Source: Kryptolebias marmoratus (lineage: Eukaryota > Chordata > Actinopteri > Cyprinodontiformes > Rivulidae). From it: 64,000 nucleotides of DNA. Within the stretch, counting starts at the first letter, position 1, and each line of letters begins with the position of its first letter. The notes under the pieces were generated by a model that was not told where the DNA came from, did not search any database, and saw only the letters and a list, made by a program, of their open reading frames with translations. Position numbers and translations under genes: made by a program. The stretch is taken from contig NC_051431.1 in NCBI RefSeq assembly GCF_001649575.2, forward strand, positions 5,279,551 to 5,343,550, read 5' to 3'. Shown here in pieces: positions 23,571-35,584 of the stretch.

Positions 23571-24242
23571 AAAAAAAGCATTTCTCTGTTAGGTGTAATT
23601 ACAGAAGCATGTTTTAGTAATGGAATAGACAAGTTGTTTGAGACACAGTGACACAGGCTGTCAACTCAAATATTCAAGAAAATAATAAACAAGCTTTTTA
23701 ATTAGGTATATTTGAACTGATATGCACTTTGATAATATTTTTCTACCCTTTTGACATTGTCAGACAATTGAGGATGAAAGGTTCTAAAATAACCTGTTTT
23801 TCTGAAATGTTCTGATGGAGTTTGAGAAATAAACAAAGTGATAATCTGATCGCTTACCTTCCTTTTTTTTCGTTAAGTGAATTTGAAATACAATCTTCTC
23901 CGTATAAAACATGTCAAGCCCCTGTGGGTGCTATCATGATGGTTCACTTCACTCATCTGCCAACATAACCCAAATCATTTGTTCTGAGTTGTAACTGACT
24001 GGCTTTTATTTACAGAAAATGAGTATGTTATAATATGGCAGTTTATTCTGTTGATACCTGAGGTACAGTGTACTCAACTCTGTGGTGGGCGGTAAAAAGC
24101 AGAACACATTACCCACCATGTGACGACCTCAGCAGTCAGTAGCTCTGAACCAGACCACTGGAAATTTTAGTGCTTTTGAAACAGCAGTGATGCTCCTCGT
24201 AAAGAAAATAAGTACATATGTTAGTAGTAAATTCTTATTGTT
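23571..24242. other. Non-coding DNA, nothing recognised
   Basis: Unique AT-rich stretch with no supported feature. Confidence 0.4.
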
Positions 24243-24855
24243 AAATGGCTGTTACCAAAATATTTCATTGTAAACCACTAGACAAATGTTAATGAATCTT
24301 GTATTGAACAATATTTAGATTTACCTCTACAACTGATCTACTGTCAGTCACACAGCCAACTGAACATAAAATATGCAAAAATGGCTATAACTCAGTCATT
24401 TTTACAGATATTGATATAAAATGTGGTGTGGTAGTAGCTGGAAGACATTCAAATCACATAGTACAAGAGTTACTCATTGCATTAGATTTTTTCTAAAAAC
24501 CTGAACAAGAACTGTTGGAGTCAAACATATGTGTTTATTGGCAAAAAAAAAAAAACTTTCAGAAAGGATTCACAGCTAATCAAGAGCTAATCAACATTAG
24601 TCAACACAGACAATGTATTTAACTCAGTCGGTTTTACAGATGTTGAGGTAAAATTGGATGTAGTGATAGCTGAGAGTCATTCACAACACATACTCTATGC
24701 ATAATATTGCACAAGAATATACATAATATTATTACCAAGATTTTACCAAAACAGCTATAACTCCAATATGACTCAACGTAAAATAATTTTAGTTCAAAAA
24801 TCTGACATAAAAGGCAGCAGGTGATATGCATTCTTCAATGCTAGACTTTTACCTT
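24243..24855 (+). repeat. Family R repeat, two units, internally rearranged
   Basis: Two units are visible from duplicated segments: 'aaaatggctataactcagtcatttttacagatattga' near 24380, and a second 'actcagtcggttttacagatgttga' near 24625. The AAGATGGC boxes are lost in both. The tail has lost half of its palindrome (GCATTCTTCAATGC) but keeps the end CTAGACTTTTA. Confidence 0.8.
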
Positions 24856-25853
24856 TATATGGAAAACATTTTTTTCCATATGAAGGCTGACAAAATGTCT
24901 GTGACAATATGTTTTCTTCAGCTAATAAACAACCATTAAATTGTATCTGCTATGCTAAATTACTTTCTCCTGTTTATGAAAGTTGCACTGTGGGAGCTAC
25001 ATGAGTTTATAGTCTTAATAGCAGTCAGAACTTTGTTTGGAGTCACCTCAGGCAGTCTTCCTTTAATTGTAAGTGATTTAGATTTAAATGGAGAACTAGT
25101 GGATGCATTTTTTTTAATGTGAAGAGAGATTATTAGGCCATGCAGGAAACCAGCTTGTTTTAAGTATCATTTTAACCTGAAGTTGTCACTGTGACATGAT
25201 TTTATTGTTTCCAGTCTGCAGCGTTTGCAGTTAGTTTTTTTTTTTTTTTACTTCTAAATTTTGGAGCATTAGAATCAAAAATCAAATGTCATCCTTAAAA
25301 GATGAGATTTTCTTTCATTAGAGTCAGTCAGATTTTGCCTTTTGTTAGGTTTATGGAGTTGTTTTTAAAGCCAGTTACTTTTTTTTTCTGGGAAGGTGAG
25401 TCAAGCAGTTTTCTTGCTGCCCATTCAAGACTGGCTGTGTACTTTATGTTTTTACATCTTATCATTCTGTTTGTAAGAAAAAAAGTAAAAAAAATGTGGG
25501 GGTCAAAGTTTCTAAGATTACACATTTGTGTATAACGGAGAGATGGCAGGTCATTCTTGTCACTCCTCTTTTTGTGCACTTCCTGTTTAAAAGCACTCAG
25601 TGTTTTGGCAGTTTGCTATTTTAATTTGGTCAGTAAAAATGAGCAAAGGGAAGCCACGGTACCATGACAGTCAAGGACCTTCTTTGTGCAGAAACATGGT
25701 GTGAAAAGGCCTTCAAGTACACAATGAAAAGATTGTAACACTTTTTGCCTTTCAGGTGAATGTGTTTAAGTTGTGGGTGACAGATCTGTAAGATAGAGTA
25801 GCGGATTTGGAGCAAATTATTGCCCATTAGTTTTCTGATAATTACCCAATAAA
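24856..25853. other. AT-rich non-coding DNA with a short inverted repeat
   Basis: The only structure is a small inverted repeat at 24857-24881 (ATATGGAAAA ... TTTTCCATAT). Long T runs occur near 25240 and 25380. Overlapping open frames on both strands at 25302-25579 are not supported as genes. Confidence 0.4.
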
Positions 25854-26790
25854 GAATTAAAGGTCTATTATTCCTTGAAGGAATACTTATCACCAGCTGC
25901 CTTTCTCGCATGCATTTTAAACTAAGATCATATTATGTTGAGAAATTATGACGTTATGGTCATTTTGGTCAAACCTTGAAAGTAAGATTACATGCAATTT
26001 TATACAATACTGTATGATCTGTTTGCGCTTAGACTATGTGTTGTGAATGACTGTAAGCTACTACCACACCAAGTTTTAGCTCAATATCTGTACAATTTAC
26101 AGAAGTATATTCATTTTTATATTTGTTAAGTTGATTAGCTGGGGTGGCCATATGAAGTTGGGTCGACTAAATGTTAATAAGTTATAGATCTATATCCAGT
26201 GGTTCATGAGATATTTGGTAACAAAAGCACAGGGTTGACACCTACGGGTTATTCCTGTATTAAGCAAACATCTTGCACAATGTAAAGTGCTCAAAGTATC
26301 TTTTTGGGATGATGCTCAGCTACTATCACACCACCATTTTAGTTTCATATTTTTGGGGTTTTTAAGATCTGTTGATTGCGGCAGCCATCTTGAATTGGAT
26401 CAACTTCAAAAGTTAATCAGTTGCAGATGTGAACACAAATCCATCCAGTAGTTCAGAGAAATTTGTCTAACAAACAAAAAGGGTTGACTCAAATGGTAAT
26501 TGGCAAAGTTTTTGAAACAGATCTTATTTGATGAGTTAGTATTATGAGTATAAGTTGTGTATAAATCTCAGCTCCCATCACGCCAAATTGTAGCTGAATA
26601 TTTTTTATGATGCCTAAGATCACTTTGCTGTGGCGACCATCTTGAATAGATAGTTGTACACTTATATATGTCTATCCAGTGATTAGTTTCATGAAAATCC
26701 ATCCTGTGGGTTGTAGAATTATTTGCCAATTATTTGCTACAGACAAGCAAACATACACACACGGATAACAACATTATAACTCTGCTTTTT
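25854..26790 (-). repeat. Family R repeat, three internal units
   Basis: A full-length-type minus copy. The tail carries the palindrome TATTCCTTGAAGGAATA. Three units follow, marked by boxes near 26141 (GGTGGCCATATGAAG), 26377 (GCAGCCATCTTGAATTGG) and 26634 (GCGACCATCTTGAATAG), about 240-255 bp apart. The head ends in 'attataactctgctttttatta', next to a G run. Confidence 0.85.
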
Positions 26791-26796
26791 ATTAAT

Positions 26797-26811
26797 GGGG
26801 GGGGGGGGGGG
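26797..26811. repeat. G15 homopolymer run
   Basis: Fifteen consecutive Gs immediately beyond the head of the adjacent family R copy. It is a likely error-prone site in sequencing. Confidence 0.9.
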
Positions 26812-27470
26812 TAATTAAAATAAAATAAAAGCAGTCATTATCAGAGTGCACACTCTATTAGTGGATGGAATTTTTCTTGCAAATATTTTACCACTTACAG
26901 ACAAGGTGACATCATGTCACCCAGTCTCTTATATATTGAAAGCACATGCAAGTCACATTCACAGCCCCGAGGCATAAATGTAGGTGAATGATTGTCTTTT
27001 GTAGGCCTATGATTAACTGTTGAGTCTTGTGTTGTGTTTCCACGCCTTTTTCTCAATGTGTGCTGGGATTGTCTGTGTGACCCTGAATAACAATAAGGAG
27101 GTGGATGAATTATTTATTTTATATTGTTCATTTCCCACTCTGATTGAACCAGCGAAGGGCTGTAGACTCGATCACATTTAGACGCGGTTCATCATTCTCA
27201 CAGTGAATGATGGGGCTTCCTCTTCAATCCCATTAGCCAAAGTTGTTCTCTGAAGCGTCTTCAGTTGTCTTGTAAACCCTTTGATGTGCCCTTTTTAATA
27301 CTTTAGCTGTTGGGGTAAAGCCGTATCTGCAAATGATATAAAACTGAACAACACTCAAAACTCCCCTCAAATCACTTTGTTATTAGACCTTAAAGAGTTT
27401 TAGCTCTGACTGTATCAGTGTCAGTTTTAGGACCACTTACTGTTTTTTTTTTTTGGTTATACTTTATTGC
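26812..27470. other. Unique DNA with a candidate conserved block
   Basis: About 27090-27300 (AAGGAGGTGGATGAATTATT through TCCCATTAGCCAAAG) is a balanced, repeat-free block flanked by AT-rich DNA and is a reasonable candidate conserved element. No open frame of note. Confidence 0.3.
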
Positions 27471-28235
27471 TCACTGCTGAAAGCAAAAGATGATAATGTT
27501 TTTGCCTGTCTTTGTTTGGGTGTGTTTTTGTTTGACTACAGCATTAGCAAAATCTCCCATGAACCAGTGAACAAATTTTAATGAATTTCTCAGAAAATAA
27601 TAATTGAATAGATATCTACAACTGATTACCTCATGGAGTCAACCTTATACAAGATGGCCACCACAACTAAGTGACCTTATTCAGCACAAAAAATGGCTAT
27701 AACTCAGATACTTTTACAGATACTAAGCTAAAATCTGGTGTGGTAGTTGCTGAGAGTCATTCCAAACACAGACTTTGAGCACAACATGATTGTGTGAGCT
27801 CTATATTTAAAACTTGGCTAGAAAGAATTGGAGTCAACTGTGTCTGTCTGTTAACAAAATGTCTCATGAACCACTGGATGGATTTTAATGAAACTCTTAG
27901 AACGTAATCATTGTGTCTACATCTACAAGTGATTAACTTCTAGAGTTTTAGAATTTAAGACAACCACTACAGTTAATTGACTTAGCACAACACAAAAATG
28001 GTTACAACTCAGTCAGTTGTTCAGATAATAATCTAAAAATCTGGTGTGGTTGTAGTTGAGAGTCATCGTCAGCACATTCTTTGAATGCTATCATATCTGA
28101 TGATATCTCACAATACAGCAAAAGTTTGTACATAATGCCATTTGCAAGGTTTGACCAAAACACCTATTACCCCAATAAGTTTAAAACTCTGGCATGGAAA
28201 AGCAGCAGGCGATATGCATATCTGTTGTTCTAACA
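27471..28235 (+). repeat. Family R repeat, two units
   Basis: The head AAAGCAAAAGATGATAATG is followed by two units. The first has ACAAGATGGCCACCAC at 27649-27664; in the second, about 300 bp later, the box has decayed to 'aagacaaccactac'. The tail keeps GGCGATATGCAT, but the palindrome is lost and the sequence diverges near 28235. Confidence 0.85.
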
Positions 28236-28975
28236 GTAAATCAAATATATACCACATAATATATATACATATTGTGTGAAAGACATCAGTTTGTAAAAAC
28301 ATGTTGTATTTCATCCGAACAAGCATTTGTTCCAAAAATAATTCACAAAGAATAATGTTGCTTCTTTAAAGACAAATTATGGCTTTTTTAATCACACAAC
28401 ATTAAAGGCTACTTTCAGCATTAAATATGTTTTTCTTCATAATGTTATCTTGCTGTTCAGGCCTTTATTTGTATTTTCAGAATGCCATTTATGTTGTCTT
28501 TCTAGCCAGAAATAAAATTGCCATAAATGTCTCATCTCTGTTGAGATTTCATAGTTCTTTGTCAACGTTTCTCTTTTTTTTTTTTTATTTCATCCATGGA
28601 TCTTAAGTGAATTATTTATTTTTATATATTAAAAAAAAAGATGGATCCATTTGTTTTGACAGATGCTTGTTCTAGGGCTGCAGCCAAAACTCAGCTTGAT
28701 TTTCCGGACTGTCACGCAAGACTTGTAGTTTAGACTTTGTTGTCAGACAAACAAAGTTGTTCATTTGGCACATTGATGAATATTATCTTTCCTCGAAGGG
28801 GCTGCAATTGCTGAACTTATTTTTGTTTTGGGAAAACGGGCATAAACTTTAACTTGAACAGTGCTTTGGCCTACTTACTTTTTTGGCTGGCATATAAATC
28901 CCAGGTGTGCTCTAGCACTATGTTAAAGAGCATTATAATCCTTCAACAAAACATAAAATCAAACTAAAAAAATTA
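28236..28975. other. AT-rich non-coding DNA, nothing recognised
   Basis: Unique DNA with T and A runs near 28570 and 28630. No gene, repeat family or regulatory site can be supported. Confidence 0.4.
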
Positions 28976-29760
28976 CATAAATGCAGCGTGCAAAATGGCT
29001 TTGCTGAAACTTGCTGAAGAAGAAGAAACTGAGTTGTTAAAGGTAGAAAAGCAGAACAGTGTCAGGAACGGTGGAGACGATGGCGAACCCAGAACGCAGA
29101 CTCATAATAAGAGGAACAAAAACTAATTTATTAAACTAAAGAAACAAAATGAAAACAAACAGCTGACGTGGCAGCAAAACAAAAAGACAAACGGAACGTG
29201 GACATGGAGAAACAAAACCAGGAACAGATGTCAAGACAACAGGCAAAACAATGACAAACACAGACAATGAACCAGCAGAGTATAGACAGAAATGACTGGG
29301 TTTTAAAGTGCTGAGAATAATCAGGTAAGTGGAGACAGGTGACAAGATTAGCAGGCTTTGACAGGTGTGAGTGGGCGTGACAGGAATGCAGAGAGAGAAA
29401 TAGACTGAGGAGGAATGAGGAAGTGAAAAAACACGAAAACAGAAACTAAAACACAAACCAATAAACTAAAACAGAAATAAAACAAAACACAGGAAAAAAC
29501 CCAAATCACCACAAACAGTAGCTTAAAGCTAAAAATAAAAGGCTAGCTAAAAATAGCAAAACAATTTAAAAGCTAAATGTAGCAAAAAGGTAGAAGTTAA
29601 AAGTAGCACAAGGTTAACAAAAGCAGCAAATGACCATCTAAAATCTAAAAGTAGAATGGTTGGTGAAAGTTGCACAAGAAGAGAAAAGCAGGTATGCTGA
29701 AGGAAATTTCACAGAGAACAATGTTTTAAAGAACTTGAGAAGATCTCAATGCATTTTTAT
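28976..29760 (+). repeat. Dispersed repeat rich in AGC/GCTA words, split by an insertion
   Basis: The left part (28976-29060) contains AATGGCTTTGCTGAAACTTG and 'agaagaaactgag'. The right part (29514-29760) contains 'ggctagctaaaaatagcaaa' and 'agctaaatgtagcaaaaagg'. The same order, uninterrupted, occurs at 44500-44640 (AATGGCTTTGCTGAAATTTT, then 'agctaaacgtagcaaaaggc'), which shows that the middle is a later insertion. The family is dispersed but of unknown class. Confidence 0.65.
29061..29513. mobile_element. Nested 453-bp non-autonomous insertion
   Basis: The insertion is flanked by a 6-bp direct repeat, AACAGT (29055-29060 and 29514-29519), as expected for a target-site duplication. It begins GTCAGGAACGGTGGAGACG, is rich in 'aaaac' and 'acagg' words, and has no coding capacity on either strand; the 106-codon minus-strand frame at 29136-29456 is low-complexity Ser/Leu/Val sequence. 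I see no clear terminal inverted repeats. The start resembles fish non-autonomous hAT-like repeats as I remember them, but the 6-bp rather than 8-bp duplication leaves the class open. Confidence 0.6.
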
Positions 29761-30639
29761 GGGGAAAATATTTCCTAAATAAAATTAAATATTTTTGAAA
29801 ATAATAAAAATTACAGAAACCAAAGGCCATAGCACAAATGTACAGAATTAGCTAAATGTTTTGATATATGAATGGCTAAGATAACACAAAATAATAACGT
29901 TTATTAAATTGTAAAATGCATGGACAAAATAAAAAACCCAACAAAACAATAATGTGAATGCTGAAATAGCATGTAAATAATTATATTGGGAGAGTTTTCT
30001 TTAACTTTATGCTCAGTGTTTGTGTTTCAACTCAATCAGGAATCCTTAAAGATTTGACAAGTCATGCCCTTGATGCTGTAGCAGGTAATTATGTGTTTAA
30101 TCATTTAGCATGTCTTTAATTTTATTCTTAATAACTCATCCCTTTTTCTATCAGCACACAAATTCAGTGGATTAGCAGTCATATTTAAATCTGTATCACT
30201 GAACATAACACCAATGTCATTTTTTAGCAGGCATAAAAGTGGGTGCTTGGCAGAGATTTTATACGAATTTAAAATTCAACCCAAAAATCATTTGCACAAA
30301 GTGACAAAGTAAAACATTGAAGCATATTTATTTACAGTTGCTAAGTTCACCCTGAGTGATCAGATTTAATCCTTTCAGGTAGCTAATAAGCTTTTATCAC
30401 AGAGAAGCTGTGTACCTTTCTTTGTGCAGGGAAGAAGCCATTAAATCACAAACAGGGGCGTGTTTGTTCAACTGTTCATCAATTCAAACATCTTGCTACT
30501 TCTTTAGAAGGCATTTAAAGTTCAAGTAATGTTGTGCTGATTGTCAATGCATGTTTTTTTTTTAAATCACTCATACATGTTTTTATGCAACAAATAATAT
30601 AAAAGATAAAATAAATAAACAAATCAGTGCTTAATTATC
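29761..30639. other. AT-rich non-coding DNA, nothing recognised
   Basis: Unique and very A/T-rich sequence without supported features. Confidence 0.4.
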
Positions 30640-31130
30640 ACCTTCCACCAAAGGCAAGAGGTAATACAATTTTTGCTTATGTTTGTGTGTGTGTGTTGAT
30701 TCCTCTAAGATCTACACAATACACATCATCATTACCTAAAACATTGGCAATAAATGTTAGAGTCAACGTGTGTGGTTAACAAAATATCTCATGAACCACT
30801 CAACAGATTTTAACCGTACATCTAAAACTCATTACTATTTGGAGTCATCCTGATTCAAAATGGCCACCACAACCAACTGACACAGAAATGGCTGTAACTC
30901 AGTGAGTTTTACAAATACTGAGCTAAAATTTGGTGTGTAACCTACAGTCATTCACAACACATATTCTGAGTACTGTCAACTTTGACACAATAACACTTCA
31001 TGATTAATAAAATTTGACTGAAATGATTATAACTCTTTCCCATCTTAGCATAGGATGATCCTATTTTAAATGTCTGGCATAAAAGGTGGTGGAATATACA
31101 TTCCTTTAAAGAATGCTAGGCCTTTAATTT
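30640..31130 (+). repeat. Family R repeat, one unit, both ends present
   Basis: The head is CACCTTCCACCAAAGGCAAG with a short GT tract. The single unit has CAAAATGGCCACCAC near 30857 and 'tgagctaaaatttggtgtg'. The tail has CATTCCTTTAAAGAATGC followed by TAGGCCTTTAATTTAC. It is a good example of the minimal one-unit form. Confidence 0.85.
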
Positions 31131-31179
31131 ACTCAGAGAGTGCATCCTCTTTTTGGTGTAAAGTAGAAATCTAACTTTG

Positions 31180-31650
31180 TCTTTGGTCAGTGAGCATGTA
31201 GAAATTCTGTTGCAGTCATGTTTAGATCCGCTGCTGCTTCATCGTTCAAGCTTTGATAAAGTTGAATGGTAGAAAAGCGTTTTATCCACACAGGTGTTTG
31301 CCGTAGCAATCAGTAGTTAACAGTTCGCACAGCCCTGCTTCAGCAGCTGGCATTACCTCTGAGGACTGCTTCAATCACACAAGGTTTTCATGTGTCAACG
31401 GATTTGAATAGTGACCTTTGTGACTCAGAGCCACGCAGGAGATGTGTTCTGCAGGTTGCAACGCTAATCTTGGCTGAAGTCTAAACAGGGAATTTATTAG
31501 CACTGCTGCGTACATGCATAACAAATTCCCATCTCAGCCACATTTTCAAAGCTTTTGAGTATTCTGGAGGTGTCGGCAAGGATATTTGGAGGTGAGTTTA
31601 ATTAGAGCACAACTCCCCTCTGCAGTACTGGCAAACGAATGCATAATAGC
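31180..31650. other. Candidate conserved non-coding element
   Basis: One of the longest stretches of balanced, repeat-free sequence. It includes TAGCAATCAGTAGTTAACAG, ATGCATAACAAATTCCCATC and GTTTAATTAGAGCAC. No open frame, no repeat match inside the window. It lies directly beside a family R copy. Confidence 0.3.
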
Positions 31651-34579
31651 TTGAAGACACAAGAAAGCTGCTTTATAAGCTTGTCATGGTTTTGATTTCT
31701 TTACTCCAAGTCTTCAGTCTAGTTTGTCTGCAGCAAATCAGTCCTTTCATTTACAAGGAAAACAATTGTCTCACAGAGAGAAATTTTAATTCATATTACG
31801 TCTAAGAGTCTGGATGTAGGAACTAAATAAGGTTGTTCTATAAGCAGATTAAAATTGTAGTTATTAAAATAGTTACTATATAACTATTTTAACTTAAGAT
31901 GCTGATCTACTGCAGTTTTCAAGTTAATCATGGGAAACAGAAATATTTCTTGTGAAAAGTGGTTTTTCTTTGTGTGTCAAGTAACCGTATGTAAATGTTC
32001 AAGTACATGAGAAAATTATTAATTGCTGTTGACTGCTGGCACGAAGACTGCAGCTTAAAACACACAGAGGGTTAAATGATTGATTACTTTATATATTGGC
32101 CCAGTGTTGGCTCCCCAAACATCACACTAAGTAATATAAGTGGGTCTAAGAACAACTCATCATCATAAACCTGTCAAAGACATTCAAGCTATGTATTTAT
32201 TATAAAATGCAACTATCACACTTTGTATTCAATAACAATGAATTATTTCATGCTGTATACATTATTAAATTTATTGCAAAGATCTAAATGTGTGCTGGAG
32301 TTGAGTGTGATCAGGTAAATCTTATGGCATTGCTTTTAAGCTGATCTCTGTTGATAACTGGGTTAACCATGACTTAGAGGCACTTATTGCAAACTATAAA
32401 ATAAAACATAAAAAAGATGACCCTGAACTGTATTGTGATTAACTTACACAGACTTCAGCCAGCCTAATGTAGGTCAATCATGTGACTTAGTCTTCCATGT
32501 GGGTTTTCAGCAGATTCAGCCGGATGTTTTGTTTACATTGACTGTGGACCTGTATTTCAGAATTGCATGTCAGTATATCTGGAAAACTACTTGAGTAAAC
32601 TCTTTCATAGTGTAACATTTGGTATAGTTCACGATAACTTTTTTTAATGTTTGACTTCATACTTTGTTGTGCTTTTAAAGAGGAATGAAGCCCACCTGTT
32701 ACATGGTCTTCATGGGTCACTTTGTTTAGATTATTCAGTAAGGTTTAGAAGAAATTCCCTTTTCCATGTTCCTCAAATAGGCAAATAATGTCTTTTAATG
32801 AGGAAAATTTTATCCCTGCACTTTTGAGGGAGATAAAGGCTAACATGATGAATTTCTCTGACATGACTGGTGTTATTCTACAAGTTTTTGCCTTTCAAAC
32901 AGAATAGTCTGTCATGTTGTGACTTGCAAGCAGGAATTATAAAGTGACCAGCAGGAAAGCACTTTCGTCGCTTGAAATGGTCCACAGCTTTTGTGTAAAA
33001 CTCATGGACCCTTTTGAGAAAGAAGTGCCGGTTTTATTGGTTCTCCACAGTGAACACTCAAGAACAGAAGAATGACCTCTCTCCATTTGTCTGCTGATGT
33101 GGCGTTCTGGTATAAATCACACCGCCATCTGTGATGGCTGATCATGGAATCTGTCAGCCAGAGAACTTTTCAGGCAGGCCAGGTTCATCACCAACTGCTT
33201 CCAAGCAAGATTGATGCCATGGCTGCATTGAGGGATCGCTCTCTGGTGCAGTCATTTGGCAGAGATTGAGGTTCACCCATGGCAGAGCAGTGGTGACATG
33301 ACTCATCATGGGAGAATAATATGGAAAGGAGATAAATGAAAAACATAAGGCCCATCTTCAATCAATCCTGTTTAGTGAAAACTGTGAATGAGAACCAAAT
33401 GAGAAAATTAGAGCAGAGCGAAACAGGACACCTTGATTTTTAAGTGCTGCCTTCTGCTTGAATGTAGATTTAGTTTTTATTGAATGCAGCCTGATGTACT
33501 AAACAGCACACCATACCAGTAGTTCACAAACAACACTGGCTAAACATGTTGAAGACACCTTCATTCTTCATGCATCTCCTCTTTTTATCCAGCAACAAAC
33601 TTAAAAACAGGCTGAAGTGCATATTTTAGCAAAGGTTCTGTCAGTTTAGTCTTGCAATATGCAGCTATTGTTGACAACAAACTTGTTTAGCAATACGTGG
33701 AGTACATGGAGGGCTGCAGTGTGCAGAAAATGTCAAATGCTGTACTAATAGGCAAGGTTTTTTATATATTCGTAATACAGCTCATGATAAGAGGAGCAAA
33801 TGTGCTCTCATTCACATGTGAATTTTATTCAAGAACCATTTTTCATAATAGATAAAATCCTTGTCATTCTGTACTAGTTATAAAACGCCTTACGCCCATA
33901 CTTCATTTTTTGTGCTACATCTTTCATTACTTTTAACCTCCATTGTTTTACCTACTTCACAAAAAAAATAATCTGCACCCTCTGATTTTCTTTTTATGTA
34001 AACACAAGCTTTCTACACAATCTGGTTTTTTTTTTATGTGAGTGAACGATTAGCTTTTTAAACAAATCCCTCTACCTGTTCCTATCAAGGAGGACTGAAG
34101 GTCATCCATCTGTCTGGCTCTATTTTTCCTGCACTTTGTTGTTGAGTTGCTTTTCCAATATGTGAGGAGAGTCATTCCGTTCAATACACCGCCTGCCTCG
34201 GCACTATTGCTCGGCACAGTGATAAATCACAACACAGAGAAACAGAACTTTATTTGCATTCAGCGTCCATCCACTTTTGAAGCAGCAGATTTGGAATTGA
34301 ATTTTTTTCCCTCCCTCACAGCTCTCTCCCTTTTTCTTCAGTAAGAGGCTATGATCTCAGAGCTCTGTGTATGTTCTTTTTTGCAGTGAAACTTGAATCA
34401 TCCCAAATATGTTAAAACACAGCAAACATTTGCATATTTGCACAAGTAAATACCCTGCCTCAGTCATTGTACTCTTCTTAAAATAATGATAAAATCCACA
34501 AGAGACGAAAAAACATCTTTAATCCTGTAGAGACAGCAAAAAATTGTTATTTATTTCCTTATAAGTTACGAATTTATAG
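31651..34579. other. Unique non-coding DNA with a hairpin and one balanced block
   Basis: The stretch contains the perfect inverted repeat at 31864-31892. At about 33050-33420 there is a balanced block (TCTGATGGCTGATC-like sequence and 'gcatggctgcattgagggatcgctc') that could be conserved. Open frames at 32487-32720 and 34147-34344 show no family features. Confidence 0.35.
31864..31892. other. Perfect 12-bp inverted repeat with 5-base loop
   Basis: TTAAAATAGTTA, loop CTATA, TAACTATTTTAA. All 12 pairs match, and all but two are A:T pairs. Confidence 0.85.
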
Positions 34580-35300
34580 TGAGAGAAGAGAGAGACTGCA
34601 GCGAGCCTGGAGGGTGCACCCCACCCCCAGATTTTGGAAGATAGACAGCAGAGTATGTGGCACTGGTTTCCACTCTTTGCAGGCTGAAAGGAGAATCTAT
34701 CATGTCAAAAAGGCCATAGCCTCCAGCACACTCCAGATTGCTCCCTCTGCATCCATACGTGCAAACACGTACACTCTCACACAGCCGTGCCTGCTCGAGG
34801 GCTGGCCCCTTCCACTTGACCGCTCTCGGTGGCAGAGAGAGTATACACTGCCTGTGACAGTGGCACTCTGTTGTCCTCCTGGAGATGAAGCTCAGCCCCT
34901 CCGTCCCGTCTCGCTGCAGAGAGCTGGCCTATATCGAACCTCATGTGCTATGACCTTCATGTGTTACAAGCAAAGGTTGAAAAGCAGAGCAGGCCTGGAA
35001 CGACACTTTCCATCCAGTGTAATGCCAGACGATGTTTTGTCTGTTTGCTCGCACTGAACGAATTAGAGATAATTTTGTATTCATCTGTGAGTCAAATGAG
35101 TCAACAGTGTCGGCGTTGTAGAGCCAGGCTAATCTGCTTTGCTTGCTGCTGTTTGAAATTTACTGACAGAGTGCTGATAAAGCCAAAACAAATTCAAAGC
35201 TCAGGCCACTGTTTCATTGGGAGATTCCAAAAGATAGCGCCCCAGGGACTTCATTTTACTGTGAGGCACCTGATGAAAACACAGGGAACCACTGTAATCT
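34580..35300. other. GC-richer island, longest open frame, candidate conserved block
   Basis: This block is clearly less AT-rich than its surroundings. It holds the longest open frame of the window (34614-35057, 147 codons, +) overlapping a 121-codon frame (34943-35308). Neither shows a recognised domain, signal peptide or repeat. Balanced base composition alone makes long frames likely. The right part (about 35050-35190, GAACGAATTAGAGATAATT through GACAGAGTGCTGATAAAGC) has the look of a conserved enhancer. It could instead be an unrecognised exon; I consider that less likely. Confidence 0.3.
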
Positions 35301-35526
35301 TTCAGTAATTTTCTTAGCCTTTTTATTACCTTTTTTTCAAGGTTTCAATTGATGCACACATCCCTTATTTTTATGAATTCATTGGCATTATATATTCAGC
35401 TTAAAAAATAAATAATGCAGTTACTGATTATTGCACGTCTTTTGTAAATTACCCAGCATAGACATGAACTCATGCAGTGATACCTTAATGTCAAGTTTCT
35501 GTGTTTGAATACATAGGTTTTGCAAG

Positions 35527-35529
<3 letters not shown>

Positions 35530-35583
<54 letters not shown>
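35530..35583. repeat. (TAA)18 microsatellite
   Basis: Uninterrupted ATA/TAA trinucleotide tract of 54 bp. It makes a spurious poly-tyrosine frame on the minus strand. Confidence 0.95.

Positions 35584-35584
<1 letters not shown>

Noticed and set aside
29136..29456. 106-codon minus-strand frame resembling a membrane protein
   Set aside because: It lies wholly within a nested mobile insertion and reflects its A/C-rich composition.
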